Shown here: positions 23,190-33,676 of the stretch, one piece after another | Numbering within the stretch: the first letter of the stretch is position 1 | Layout: each line of letters starts with the position of its first letter | Assembly (NCBI GenBank): GCA_905250125.1 | Contig: CAJNOL010000716.1 | Coordinates: 44,813 to 108,812, forward strand | Reading direction: 5' to 3' | Source: Rotaria sordida | Taxonomy: Eukaryota > Rotifera > Eurotatoria > Philodinida > Philodinidae | Length of the DNA stretch: 64,000 bases | Translations under genes and position numbers: made by a program | Notes under the pieces: model-generated | Database searches by the model: none | What the model saw: only the letters and a program-made list of their open reading frames with translations | What the model was told of the DNA's origin: nothing

Positions 23190-23909
23190 TAGGGGTGTCA
23201 GTTTCGGGTTCCGTTCCTGGGAACGGGAACCCAGTTGAAAATTCATTTCTGTGCATTTTTGAACACACTAGAGTGCTTATACATACTTTTTCTTTCGTTT
23301 TGAGACGAGTCTCTCCGGGTTCCCGGGTTCCTAGGAGCGGGAACCCGCACCGGGTTCCTAGGAGCGGGAACCCGCGCCGGGTTCCGGGTTCCTAGGAGCG
23401 GGAACCCGCACCGGGTTCCGGGTTCCTAGGAGCGGGAACCCGCACCGGGTTCCTAAGAATGAGGAACCCGCACCGGGTTCCTAAGAATGAGGAACCACAC
23501 CTAAACTTCTATTCTGAACAATTTGCAATAGGGTTCCTCATTCTTAGGAACCCGGGACGGGTTCCCGTTCCTAGGAACCCGGAACCCGATGCGGGTTCCC
23601 GTTCCTGGGAACCCGGGAACCCGGAGAGACTTGTCTCAAAACGAAAGAAAAAGTATGTCTATGAACTCTAGTGTATTCAAAAATGCACAGAAATGAATTT
23701 TCAACTGGGTTCCCGTTCCTAGGAACCCGGAACCCGGTACGAGTTCCCGTTCCCAGGAACCCGGGAACCCTGAGTGACTTGCTCAAAATGAAAGAAAAAG
23801 TATGTCTATGAACTCAAACGCGTTCAAACATGCATAGAAATGAATAACCAAGTGGGTTCCCGTTCCTTGGGAACGGAACCCTTGAGGAACGGGAACCCTG
23901 ACACCCCTA
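23190..23909. mobile_element. hAT-type fold-back element with 8-bp target duplication
   Basis: The ends are TAGGGGTGTCAG and its exact complement CTGACACCCCTA. The direct repeat GTCAGGTG flanks the element at 23182-23189 and 23910-23917. An 8-bp duplication with a (C/T)AGGGGTG-type end is characteristic of the hAT superfamily. The 720-bp interior is built from one approximately 90-bp module (about 23228-23315) and two inverted copies of it (about 23625-23720 and 23770-23867), around a core of about six units (GGGTTCCTAGGAGCGGGAAC and relatives, 23318-23495). There is no transposase, so it depends on an element elsewhere. It ends 56 bases before a candidate exon of the NHL gene. Confidence 0.85.
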
Positions 23910-23965
23910 GTCAGGTGCCCCTTTAAAAGCCACTTCGATGCATTGTACTTGTTTACTGACTATAG

Positions 23966-26900
23966 AGAACAACACGAGTGCATCCATTCCATTGACCACT
24001 ACTACAGTCATGGGTGTAATGACGTCAACACGAGTGTCAACAACGTCCGACGCGCTGATCACAGGTAAGATGAAAACCAGAATCTATTGAATATTTTTTT
24101 TTACTGTGAGAATGGCTGATGACTGATTTTCGGTTCAGTAATATTTCTTTCAGATTGAGAGATTATTCGCGTTATAATCGAATATTGCGGCAAAGGATCA
24201 TACAATGCCAAAAAAAACGCATTTTTTAATTATTTTAAACATAACACAAAAAAGAAGTGGACTTCTGACGTTCGAGAAATGTTCGACAACACTTTTTTGA
24301 TTTTTAGCAGAATTTTGAAGAGTAACATTATGTATATTGCTTGGTTTCGCATCATGTTCACTTTTTTCCAGTTTTCATCCTATTTTTCAAGTGATTATTG
24401 AGAGTAACGGCTTATTTGAAAGAGAATAGAAAGATGAACAAAGCAATATGTTTTATTCTCTCTACTAAACGCATTTCCTTGCCTAAAAACGAGGCGAGAT
24501 CGAAACGTTTTATTTTTTTGAAGCACATCTCAGTTTTAATATTTTAGTGGCAACTGATAACAGGAGGTCCCACCTGCAACCTGATTATTTTAAGAGAAAA
24601 TCTAAACCGAATCGAGTCGACCGATTTAGATTTTCAGCTGGACCTAAAAGAATAGAAATTGTCGTAGGCAAAGAGAAAAACTTTCTATCATCAGCTAAGT
24701 TTCGTTTACTATAGCCTGGTAATGTGCGATAATTCAACCATACAGTGCCTAGTTAAACATCTGCTGGTCTTACATCAGGATGAGACGCCTTTTGCTTTAT
24801 TTTCAGAACATTTTGATGAGTGTGAAAGTATGTTTTAGATCAGAGCTGAAAATAAAATGGCAAGAAATAACACCTCGTTCTTTCTCGTATGCAGATTCAT
24901 ATACGTGTATTTCTCTTCGTTCAATTATACGATCTAAAAACAGGTTAGGTTTAAGTTCTGCTTTCATCTGTCCAAGTATCAAATGATGACGCACCATAGT
25001 GTTCTTTAAGCTAGGCTGGGCATATCAATGAATATCAAACCGAATCACTGACACGTTTTTATGTTTGGATTCGGTCTTGTTCTCATTATTATCTTGTACA
25101 GCATAGAAACTTGGTGTGAATGCATGATAAGGTCGAAAAAAATCTGGAAAAAAGAGACAAAATTTGAAGATTTGAATCGGTGAAAATCGGCACTTGACCG
25201 ATACCGGTTCCAGTTCTGCTTTGAACTATGAAGAGTTTTTGAATGAGATGACTCGCTATTTTGTTCGCATTTGAAAAAACGCAATTGGTGCAATAACATA
25301 AAACACAAGAAAGATCAGATCAAGCCCTACTTCTAGCAAGATATGATGAAGGCGTCTCATCATCATGCATATCGACTCATGAAAAAGATAAAAAATTGCA
25401 GTTCAATTGATTTTCAAATTGCACATAACTGTTCAGTGCTCAAAAGAATCTAGCTGAGTCTTTGCCTAGTGCTTAAAAATCCTGGATATGACTCTAGCTA
25501 CTTGTGTGTTGTAGTATTACCACCTCTTTGCTTTAATGCGAATGATACAGCGGTGGCTGTGTATACGTATGGCAATGGCAGTTCCCCAGGTGTCACATCA
25601 TATGCGTGTGATTTATTTCGAGATGATCAAGGCAAGATCTACATTGCCGATACAGAAAATTCCCGTATTTTGAATTTTGATGGGAACTTATTCACGTCAT
25701 TACTGGTAACCTTGGCCAACCCTGTGAGCCTGTCGATCGATCAGCAAAACAACATGATGTATGTGTCCTACTACTATTATATAGAAAGATACCAACTCTA
25801 TCCGAATGGAACACTTGTATCACCCACTGGTAAGACAACTGATTTTAGAAAATAATCCTTAGTAGGTCGAAATCGAGAAAAAGCACGTTTTTTTTCACTC
25901 AATGCGCTATCCTACATATAGATTAGCGTGAATCAACATAAAAACTAAAGATGACACTTCATTTGTGAGAATCAAGCTCTTTGTATTTGAAGGAGTATGT
26001 GCGTGTGTGTAGAGTATTTGTCTCTAAATGAACTCGTTGTATGAGACATTGACTATGAGAGCAAGCTATATTTTGAATGTTTCTCTGCCAATTTGTTGTT
26101 GAAAAAACGTCCTTTTTCTCTGCTACTGTGCTCTTTTGTTGCTCTGATTAAATTAGACGCGTTTTCTAAATTTACGTTGAAGTACAGTTCTATCTGTTAC
26201 GAATTATGTACTTTCCAAATATTTCTTTAAAGGCAAGCGAATAATCAACAATTCAGCGTCCGATCCAGACTATTACTACGATGATGACACTGCATCATTG
26301 AGCAAAATTCGCAATTGTTTCGATCTTTTCGTATTACAAACTAACGGAAATCTATATGTGTCCGATTCGTTTAATTCACGCGTTCTACTTTGGACGTTGA
26401 ACGCGACTGAAGGGATCATTGTTGCTGGCGGTAACGGTGATGGAGATCGTGCCAATCAATTATACCAACCACGCAGTATTTTCGTAGATCAAAACGAAAC
26501 GTTGTATGTGGCAGATTACGGAAATCACCGAATCCAGCAATGGAAGAAAAATTCCACCAGAGGAATTACAGTTGCAGGTTTGTCCGTTATTGTTATGTAG
26601 ATTACATATTCTTTCAAGATTTTATGCCTAGAAATAAGAACATGCGGATAGGACAAGTGTATAAGTGACAGAGAGTTTTCTAAATCGAGAATCACGGAAA
26701 AAACCTCAGCTAGAATCGGCTGTCGGACAATAATCAGCGATCATTTCTGATGAGCATATGTCATATGTGACTTAAATAGAGATTTCTATCTTTTAGTCAG
26801 TAATCATCCAGCCTAACTCAGCAACAAGAGACTTGTTTTTGAGATAATGATGGCTCATTCAGATGATTATGTGAACGTCTTTTTTCAGTATTTCAATCCG

Positions 26901-28146
26901 ATTTTCAGACAAGTCTTTTTCGAGATTTTGAAAGCATTCAGCAATGTTGGCAATCTACACAAGTGAGAACTGAATATAGATGTGCCCATCCATATCATAC
27001 CCAGTCAGATATCAGCAAAATCTGATTTTTTTTTACTAGTAATATTATATATGCAATATAACTATTAAAAAAAATCATATTTTTCTGATATCTGACTGGG
27101 TATGATATGTTTGAGCACGCCCATCTAATGATAAAAGCTATCTCTCTCAGTAACTATTTTCCTCGAGAGCAGTAGTGTCATGGATACGAAAAATAAGATT
27201 TGACTCGTGATGTGTCACTAGACGAGAATGAGCAACATCTTCCAAAACCCTACTATCTGTCCAATAAGTGTGAACCATTGACGGCGTAGTTGCAGCATTT
27301 TTCGGAGGAGGGCTCATCTTGAACTGATTTCCTGCGTTAGATGATACAGAAGTTGCATATAGCTTGGGCTTGGCATTTTCTGGGAAACAACCCGATTACT
27401 TGCCAAGACAAGTTCCTAATCGCCACATACGAGGCGAGTTTGCACGTGCCATGACTAAAATTGGATTTGTTTTCCTTGAACATTATCTTAGTTCAGAAGG
27501 AGCAGTTTGGCATGGCTCTGACTATAAGATCCTTCGTCTGCTGCGTTCTCTCTTCCTTTGTGCTATGTTATGATCTGTCTTGGGGTGTGTTTTGTGTGAT
27601 GTGTTGTTCTCCCACTCTATCGGTTCCATCTGTTCTGCAGCTCTTTGCGTGATGGCATATGCACGAGGCATGTTTCATTCTCTGTTGTTCTGGCATTGAG
27701 ACTCATTGGCTGTTTTGTTGGTTTGTTGATGATACAGTAGTGAGAGAGTCATCACACAGATATTGAGAGGAGTTGATAGAAAGATGAATTTTAAGTTAGT
27801 ATACGCTAAATCTTATTTGTCGACAGGTCGCAATGGCTCGTCATCAGGAAGTTCAATGCGTGAATTAAACCATCCGATAGGTTTGTTGGTTCGTTCAAAC
27901 GGTGATATGCTAATAAGTGATTGTGGAAATGGACGCGTTCAATACTGGCCCGTGAATTCGAAATCAGCTAGTGCAACGATTCTCAGTGGGATTTGCGATC
28001 CGTCTGTGTCGCTCTACAATTGGTTTTACAATACTGGTTTGGAATTGGACGATACGGAAGGTCATCTCTATGTGGGTGATACATGGCAAAGCAATTCGTC
28101 TGTCATCACACGAATCAGAAAATTTACACCTTCACAATGCAATTAA
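23966..28146 (+). CDS. NHL-repeat protein with Ser/Thr-rich stalk exon
   Basis: Four exons join in phase: 23966-24064, 25515-25829, 26233-26577, 27827-28146. The first is Thr/Ser-rich (IPLTTTTVMG, TSTRVSTTSD) and ends at a GTAAGA donor. Its phase matches the next exon exactly, but it is the least certain. The other three encode about six NHL-type blades with cores such as DQGKIYIADTENSRIL, NGNLYVSDSFNSRVLLW, NETLYVADYGNHRIQQW and NGDMLISDCGNGRVQYW. All downstream introns break at a Gly codon in phase 1 (ACTG/GCAAG, GCAG/GTCGC). NHL repeats form a beta-propeller; here it is presumably extracellular. By analogy with the FG-GAP gene at 33.7-40.3 kb, an N-terminal membrane-span exon may lie upstream of the hAT element, but I did not find it. 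The 3' exon ends at TPSQCN and a TAA stop. Confidence 0.75.
24065..25514 (+). other. Intron 1 of NHL-repeat gene
   Basis: 1.45 kb, AT-rich. Open frames on both strands carry no domain. No clear terminal repeats were seen. Confidence 0.45.
26977..27127. mobile_element. Small fold-back (MITE-like) in intron 3 of the NHL gene
   Basis: A perfect 25-bp inverted repeat (26991-27015 and 27085-27109; left begins CATATCATACCCAGTCAG) surrounds a 69-base AT-rich loop. Looser complementarity extends out to TAGATG at both ends. No target duplication is certain. Confidence 0.7.
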
Positions 28147-28319
28147 GAGACCATTGGGGCATGGAATCTTGTGTGTTAAAAGATGGACGCCTTTCGAAAT
28201 GGAAGTGATGCTCATGGACTACTGTTCTTTTCTTTTCTCACTCCTTCAAGTCTTAAAAGATATTTTTGTGGCACTTCTTCGCTGTCGTAAATTTTGTTAT
28301 TTAAACTGAAACATTGAGA
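28147..28319. other. 3' flank of NHL gene
   Basis: Short spacer between the NHL stop codon and the long-TIR element; nothing else is seen. Confidence 0.4.
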
Positions 28320-28580
28320 AATCCTTATAATGTGCCCACAACGCAACAATCAAGGAAGGTTTTTTCCTTTCTTTAGATATGATTCGATCGAGCTCGATCT
28401 TCTGATCAAGAAAACCTGGTTTTTAGCTTTTGTGAATAGGTTTTTTAGGTCGAAAAAACCCAAAACTAAGAAGAAGTCGTTTTTTGCAAAAAATCCACTG
28501 TTTTGAATTTTTGAAAATTTGCTGTTCTGGTTTTTTTGTTAGGCTTCTGCGACTTATATTATCAGATTCAGCGTTAAAAA

Positions 28581-28680
28581 NNNNNNNNNNNNNNNNNNNN
28601 NNNNNNNNNNNNNNNNNNNNNNNNNNNNNNNNNNNNNNNNNNNNNNNNNNNNNNNNNNNNNNNNNNNNNNNNNNNNNNNN
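28581..28680. other. Assembly gap (100 N)
   Basis: Exactly one hundred unknown bases sit in the loop between two inverted arms. This is a typical scaffold placeholder, so the real loop size is unknown. Confidence 0.95.
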
Positions 28681-29249
28681 TTTAGGATCAGATTCGATTT
28701 AATAACGTTTTTGTACTCATTTTTTAATGCTGAATCTGATAATATAAGTCACAGAAGCTTAACAAAAAAAACAGAATAATATGAGTAACGTTCATCGGAT
28801 GCCGATTCACTCTTCGATAGACAGAAAGCTTTTAGTCCAATTTCTTCGGGATTAAAATGTGAAACATTATAGAGACGCTTTTTACTTGTATAGGAAGATC
28901 CTCTGTATATTGATTACGATACTACACAAGATTCAATAAGCAGCATGTGAAAATGTCTGTCACGCTCTGTGGTAAAGACCAAAATACCGCATTTGTATGG
29001 GAAATCGAATTTTTGGGCTTCTGGATTTCACATCGATTCATAATTCAAAAACGCATTTCAAATCCGAAACCCCAAGGTACCAAAGTTCAAAAAACTACAA
29101 ACTAGTATAAGACATGTTTGTGATGGGATCCACATATCGCAAGGGAGAAAAGAATTCTTCTTGTCTCTGAAATTATTAATGCAATTATAATTTTAAAAAA
29201 ATTAAAATTAGATAGAGTGAGGTTCAGAAATCCAAAATAGCATGCCGAC

Positions 29250-29665
29250 GTATCTGTCATAGTCTCTGAAGAGGAGGAGGGGAGTGAGGGGAAGGTTTAA
29301 CTTTCTTGATATATACTTCAATATTCATTTACAGTCATGTTTTACAAACAACGATACACTGAAATGTGAGTGAATATGTGGATAGAGATTATTAAGAAAA
29401 GCGTTCAGTGCAATTTCTATGGGATTAAAATGTGAAACATGATGGAGCCATTTTAATCGTAAACTAGAGCCCTCATGATGTCTATCACAATCCGTGATGG
29501 GATTCAAAGACCAGCCTGTTGACATGTCTGCCATGATCTGTGACACTAAAGAGGAATTTTCGACATGTTTGTCACGGTTTGTAGGGCGGAGGGAGGGATG
29601 GTTTACTTTCCTCGCTATATACTTCAACACTCATTAAGAAACGTGTTCCACACAAAACTAAACTT
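29250..29665 (+). repeat. Dispersed 'CTGTCACGGTCTGTG' repeat (copies B and C)
   Basis: Two direct copies (about 29250-29345 and 29561-29650) share TGTCA(C/T)(G/A)GT, a G-rich tract and CTATATACTTCAACACTCATT-like sequence. The same unit is at 19414-19505. They lie within the long-TIR element. Confidence 0.5.
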
Positions 29666-30105
29666 CCAAAATTATACCACAGAATATAAGGTTGACAATG
29701 ATCTTAAAAACCTTTGGTGGACAGGCACACATACACAAATGATTTATTTTCCCGTTTTAGACCCTATCCTTTTTTTAAAAATACTACATAACACACGATG
29801 TACAGTGGTTTTAAAAACATGTTACGGGCAAACCCACAGACACGCATGCATAAATGATTTATTTACCGACTGCAGATCCTAGCCTTTCAGTCTAGGAAAA
29901 ATTTCGCAAAAATTGAAAACAATGGAGTTTTTGCAAAAAAAACAACTTCTTAGTTTTTGGTTTTGTTTCGACATAAAAAAAACTCTTCACAAAAGCTAAA
30001 AACCAGGTTTTCTTGATCAGAAGATCAAGCTCTATCGAACCATATATAGAGAAAGGAAAAATCTTCCTTGATTTTTGCGTTGTGGACACCTTACATTGGT
30101 TCAAA

Positions 30106-30850
30106 ATAAATTATACCACAAGGCTTTTTATTCATAACATAACATGACATGGATACCTTTTGATTCAATTGTTTTCTTCAAACTGTTTATCATATATTTT
30201 CTACATTCCAAAGATCAATTCGCTTGTCTTCGAACAGTAGAATTTTGTTGAAACAAAAATTTCTATGCTGTACATGCGAGTCAGACTTGTTTGATTCATA
30301 ATGGCCTGGCACAGTGTATTGATAGGATTCACTGTTATCTGATTACTGGAAACAGTGAATATTATGGCGGGACCCGTCGTGAAACCTAACTGTAAGGTAC
30401 TCATTTGTTATTCCAATAAATCACGCAAAATAAATTCCACTGAACTTGTGTTCTGTAAGAGTTTTCTTCCAAACAATTTCAGTCAGTTTTCGAACTACTA
30501 CTCACTTAGATACAAACTTCACTGTTTTACGTCTGGTTGTGTGAAATTGTCGTCGGTTGCGAGTCGCGTCAAAAGACAATTTTGAAAAATTCGAAGCTAT
30601 GAGTAACCGAAAAACTACCCTTATCGCCGTTTGTTGTCTTTGTGTGGCTCCGATTTTAATCAAAAAATTATTTTAAGCGATTAGTGAATTTTCAAACATC
30701 CGTGCGAGTGAGTGAAGAAAAATGGTGAATTACAACAAATCAAAGCGTAGAAAGAGAGAATTGTTGTGTGCTTCAGGCTGGTTGATCTATGATGACGAAT
30801 GTGATCAAACTATTTACGATAACTTCTTCAACATAGACCATGACTTTCAT
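30106..30850. other. Non-coding stretch, no gene seen
   Basis: Open frames on both strands (such as 30355-30585) show no domain or signal peptide. Confidence 0.35.
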
Positions 30851-31074
30851 CTATCCATCTGATCTATTGCAGAAGTCTGTATTACAGCAGCAGACATGGC
30901 ATGTGTGCCCAGGGAAGCCTGTACGCCATTCGTCTTTGTTTTGGTGCACACGCCTGTATTGACACAATTTCGAGCGTAAATGGCCTTATCGCTTTGATTA
31001 TTCCTGCTAAACATCTGAACAGAAGAACAAATCCAATAGTGACAATGATAGAAAATCGTAATATAGATATTCAT
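30851..31074 (-). pseudogene. Possible Ly-6/quiver-type three-finger protein remnant
   Basis: On the minus strand one frame reads NCVNTGVCTKTKTNG. A few codons later a different frame reads CHVCCCNTDFCN and then a stop. The order 'Cys-Thr-Lys-Thr ... CC-C-N-T-D-x-C-N' is the C-terminal signature of small Ly-6/uPAR-like proteins. The frame changes between the two parts, and no signal peptide or upstream Cys pairs are visible. This is most likely a broken copy. The call rests on a short motif. Confidence 0.35.
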
Positions 31075-31122
31075 GATACATCACTGATGCAGTTGAAACT
31101 ATTTTTGAAAGTTGATAGTTGA

Positions 31123-33676
31123 GAAAAAGCGGTCAAAAGTTATAAGTCAACTTATACTTATCAACCGGGATTATAACTTAGTATCAGCCGATGTTGTAAC
31201 TATCAACCATAGTTATTCTATTAACCACGGTTAAAGAGAAAAAAAGCGGATTTCTGATTGAAAAGGATTACCAGAATTGCTTTGGTTGCAAAACTATATC
31301 TGTGATTGCAAAGTGATTTCTAAGATCGCAAAATGTTTTCCAGGAGTGTGAGATCAATGCAATCCACTTTTTCTCCTTGGCCGTGGCTAAAAATTAGTCG
31401 CAATCAATCTTACAAATATCAATCGTGTAAATGACAAAATTAAAAATTTTTTCATGAGCAAGTAGGCGAAAGTGGCTAGTTTGAGAATATATTTGAGTTT
31501 TCAAACGACCGTTTCTTCTTTCCGCAATAGCGCTTTATCTTTGCTAGCTACTATATTTTTGCATTTAAATTTTCATAATGCGTCTTCCGACGAACTAGAG
31601 TAGTGAAAACAAAAGTTTTTATGCCATTAATTAGTGAATACTTTTAAGTATATTTGGCACTACTATTTAAATCTCAGAAAAACTCACTTTCAATTTTCAC
31701 CTAATGTCCATGTGCTTGCCTACTGTGCACTAGTGCTGGAATTTTCCTCTCACTCTTTGGATTGGTTCGCGCCACGCTCTAATGACGATTCGAATGAGAA
31801 CATGAAGTTATTGTCTTATATTCTATCTGAAAGATACAAAAGCTGATCAGGGTGGCTAAGAAAAATAAAGCTTGTTAGCACAGCCCCTTTGGGGCTAAAA
31901 TGTGGAACTCATATATATTCTCTAGCCTCATAAAACTAATATAAAGTATGTAAAGTGAAAAATCTCTCGTAGACTATTCTGCATTTCGAACAAAGATTTA
32001 TTTCTACGCACGCTATTTTTTATTTCCATTTTGTCAATTCGCTCGTAAGTTTTCATTTTTCATTAAATTAACATTGTTATTGTTATAATCAACGAAATAA
32101 AGGGCAAACAAGTCTGTTTTATACATCTACCATAGCTACAGCAGATTTTCGTGCACTATTATAAAATATAATTAACGCATGAAAAATGATATTCACTATT
32201 TTTCAAAATTTTAACTTGATCAATTTTGCAAAAAAAATTTAGAAAGTCTGAAGCTTATTTTCTCCAATAGCTGAAACCTGTAATGGCAGGTGCCTGTAAT
32301 GGGACCTGTCTGTAATGGAGAGGAGGAGTCGCAAAAACTTCGACTTAAAACTTACACTCACTATTTTCTTCGAAAATATATGCGAGTTCCACAAAACGTG
32401 ACTAAAACTTATGTACAAAGTTCGTAAAACCGCTTAGCCATAAGAAGAAATTCAGAATAATTCATATTGATGAAAGATTCTGATGTCGTCCTCTGCTCGA
32501 AAACTCGAATGAATGCCGTAAAACCAATGACCAACATTCCAAAGCTGTTTGACTATGAAATTATCTCACGCACCAAAATTGCATAAGATTATAGTTCAGA
32601 TTTGCCCCTAGCACAAATCGTGTAACTGATATTTTTCTCAAACGCAACATTGAAATCAATATTGAATTCGTGATCAGCGTAACGAAACTATCTTAGGAAG
32701 AAATCTGTCAATTAAGAGAATCGATTTCGCATATTGCCCTCACCAACTGATATTCTCACATCTTTCACAATTTCGAGCACGCTTTTCTGTGCCAAATCGC
32801 ATTGATCAAAGACAATATTTTCAGTAGTTGTAGTGCTAGACATGGAGATGAAGTTTCACGACGCAGTGTCACTTGCAAATTCTGTAATTGTTCCAAGGGT
32901 GAGTTCAAAGTTGACGAAAATTCGAGCATAGTTCTCATTGTTTTCTTCATCACTTGATTTTAAAAAGTGCTACAAACGTGAAACTTCCATAGTCGGATAT
33001 AGGACAGTCAGAACAATCTAAAACACTCATTTGTGTTAAACATTCATTTTATGTTCATAGAGATACTTGTATCAAGAAGATGTGAAAAACGACTATTTTG
33101 GGTAATCTTTTTATTAAAAACAGAATACGAGAGAAAAAGCTTCTGCTACGAAAAATGATTATCTCAGGGAGTAATACATGTAGTGAAGGTTTTAGAATTT
33201 TCAATAGTAAAATGAAGAAGCCAACTCATAGTCCAGTTTTGCTGGCAAACTCCGTCTGGTCTAGTTCGTCAGAAACTCATGCCAACCATTTAAATTTTTT
33301 TGAGGTGATAGTTATGCTTGAAGTGATGATATATACTAGCCCGGAAAGTCTTATTCGCATGAAGTCGATGTAATAGTGGTACACATGTGAAAGAATCATC
33401 CAGTGGACGAAGAAGGGAAAGGAATACGTAACACAAGAGAACATGTCTAATTACGACGAGGACTGAGAAAAGTGAGTGTATATCTTTTTGTTGGTAATTA
33501 TTAATAAGTAGCCCTCTTTCACATTTGTTCAGTCAGACACCATTGCTCATGATCTAACTCTGTTTTCAATTGCACATTTATTGTGAAAATAGCGAGCAAA
33601 TGGCGACACATTTTAAGCACTAATTAAATATGAAGCGCTGCAAATAAGAGATGAGCTCAAGCCAGACTGGGTAGCA
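31123..33676. other. 2.5 kb without a supported gene
   Basis: AT-rich throughout. Around 31140-31240 ATCAACC and TTATAACT words recur. Open frames (31634-31846, 32765-32953, 33098-33373) lack domains. The 3' end of the FG-GAP gene follows. Confidence 0.35.

Larger units (their letters stand above)
28320..30105. mobile_element. Long-TIR element (about 1.8 kb) with a 100-N assembly gap
   Basis: The outer arms are about 190 bp each. Left 28325-28510 includes CACAACGCAACAATCAAGGAA and GATCTTCTGATCAAGAAAAC; right 29900-30095 is its complement. A second, inner inverted pair (28519-28580 and 28726-28782, sharing CTTATATTATCAGATTCAGC) flanks the run of 100 N at 28581-28680. No intact frame is present. 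Two direct units of GGGATTAAAATGTGAAACAT (about 28848 and 29419) and the dispersed CTGTCACGGTCTGTG-type repeats lie inside. Confidence 0.7.

Noticed and set aside
23318..23495. Regular repeats that look CRISPR-like
   Set aside because: The units are contiguous palindromic words without unique spacers, inside a hAT-type element of a eukaryote.
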